In this document: positions 63,264-64,000 of the stretch, piece after piece
Position numbering within the stretch: position 1 is the stretch's first letter
How the letters are laid out: each line of letters starts with the position of its first letter
DNA from: Varibaculum cambriense
Lineage (GTDB): Bacteria > Actinomycetota > Actinomycetes > Actinomycetales > Actinomycetaceae
Direction of reading: 5' to 3'
NCBI RefSeq assembly: GCF_022133705.1
Contig: NZ_JAKNHJ010000014.1
Location: forward strand, 1 to 64,000
DNA length: 64,000 nucleotides
Program-made: the position numbers and the translations under genes
Notes under the pieces: generated by a model
The model's input: only the letters and a program-made list of their open reading frames with translations
What the model was told of the DNA's origin: nothing
Databases searched by the model: none

Positions 63264-64000
63264 GAAGCATCCCCCCAGTCATTTTCCGAGTCCGCATTAC
63301 CATTCTCCTGCTCGGGCAGGGGTGCGGCTTGAATCCGGGTTCCTTGGCCTCCGCGTAAAACTTCAAAGAATTGTCCTTTGATTTCGGCAGGCAAGTCCTT
63401 GCGGTTGGTAGCGGTAATTAGTACCTGATCAGCGCGATCCATAAAATCCAGGAGAGCGGCTCGTCGGGAAGGGTCTAGCTCCGCGAATACGTCATCCAGA
63501 ATCAAAATCGGAGTTTCCCCCACCTGCCGTAACAGCTCGAACTGTCCCAGACGTAAAGCCAGGGCAGCGCTCCAAGTTTCCCCGTGAGAAGCAAAGCCTT
63601 TCACTGGCAAAGCATCCAGCATCAACGCCATATCGTCACGGTGCGCACCTGCCAAATTTACTCCGCGAGTAAGTTCTTCTTGGCGGCGAGCCGCGAAAGT
63701 CTCCTGTAAGGCACTGGCTACCGCCTGAGGATCTGCCAGATCAGCGGGCGGATTAAAAGACGGCAGGTAAGACAGTCCCAAAGTTTGCGAGGAGTTCGCC
63801 AAGTGTTCTTCCCCGAGCACCAGCAAATAGGCCTGCGCCGCATAGGGGGCAAGCGCCTGCAAAGCCCGAACTCTGCCTGCGATAAGACGCGCTCCCACCT
63901 GGGATAATTGGTTATTCCAAACATCAAGCGTGGACAGTTCTAACGAAAGGTCTGCCCCGCGACGCTTCTTTTTCGCCGCTTGTTTTAACAAGGCTCCGCG
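63260..64000 (-). CDS. recF: RecF, C-terminal part (gene runs off the window)
   Basis: Partial reading frame that stays open to the window edge; the N-terminus with the Walker A motif is beyond position 64000. The visible part covers the SMC-like helical region, VNLAGAHRDDMAL, the signature-like GETWSAALALRLGQFELL and Walker B PILILDDVFAELDPSRRAAL. These are typical of RecF, which loads RecA at single-stranded gaps. The acidic C-terminal tail overlaps dciA by 4 bp. The gene places the right edge of the window close to oriC. Confidence 0.93.
   Translation of the reverse strand, partial: RGALLKQAAKKKRRGADLSLELSTLDVWNNQLSQVGARLIAGRVRALQALAPYAAQAYLLVLGEEHLANSSQTLGLSYLPSFNPPADLADPQAVASALQETFAARRQEELTRGVNLAGAHRDDMALMLDALPVKGFASHGETWSAALALRLGQFELLRQVGETPILILDDVFAELDPSRRAALLDFMDRADQVLITATNRKDLPAEIKGQFFEVLRGGQGTRIQAAPLPEQENGNADSENDWGDAS

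Overview
The window looks like the origin-proximal part of an actinobacterial chromosome of medium G+C content. Several things point to Actinomycetota: the recF-dciA ... gyrB-gyrA-DUF3566-tRNA-Ile-tRNA-Ala block, a SenX3/RegX3-type phosphate system, a GlxR-like CRP regulator, GTP-dependent PEP carboxykinase, and a coproporphyrin-dependent heme pathway (ChdC, CpfC, CgoX). A member of the Actinomycetaceae (Varibaculum/Mobiluncus/Actinomyces relatives) would fit, but the genus is a guess.

Layout, left to right. 1-2.2 kb: a poly-C tract at the very edge, then pckG. 2.2-6.7 kb: an LppM-like lipoprotein and a reduced tad gene set (CpaE/Ssd-like, TadA, TadB, TadC) with no pilin or TadE/F genes. 6.7-14.2 kb: brnQ, an unknown membrane protein, rlmB, cysS, purA and an acidic membrane protein. 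14.4-23.2 kb: a CRP/GlxR regulator and a heme hub. In the hub, hemA-cpfC-chdC runs leftward, and hemE, a fused cgoX-hemC gene and hemD run rightward. 23.3-25.8 kb: an LmeA/DUF2993-like protein and glnA, ending in a 21-bp perfect hairpin. 25.9-29.9 kb: a small membrane protein, two apparently related secreted proteins, and a convergent LuxR-type response regulator and histidine kinase. 30-36.7 kb: hemB, a TM0106-like nuclease-related protein, a DUF4870 protein and a MacB/FtsX-type ABC transporter. 36.9-46.9 kb: the iron-linked RiPP locus described below. 47-49.1 kb: two AT-richer accessory genes. 49.2-55.2 kb: tRNA-Ala, tRNA-Ile, a DUF3566 gene, gyrA and gyrB. 55.6-61.7 kb: regX3, senX3 and pstB-A-C-S. 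61.8-64 kb: a methyltransferase, dciA and the end of recF.

The most notable content is a divergent locus centred on a near-consensus DtxR/IdeR iron box (42809-42827). Leftward it drives a 34-codon peptide gene, a fused cyclodehydratase-YcaO enzyme and two ABC exporter half-transporters. Rightward it drives a short prolyl-oligopeptidase-like hydrolase, a FecCD-type permease, a substrate-binding lipoprotein and a FecE-type ATPase. The peptide has an acidic leader and a core beginning His-Cys-His-His-Gly. Taken together this reads as an iron-repressed system that makes, exports and re-imports a heterocyclised peptide metallophore. That function is inferred from sequence and context; a ribosomally made, azoline-containing siderophore of this layout is not one I know to be described.
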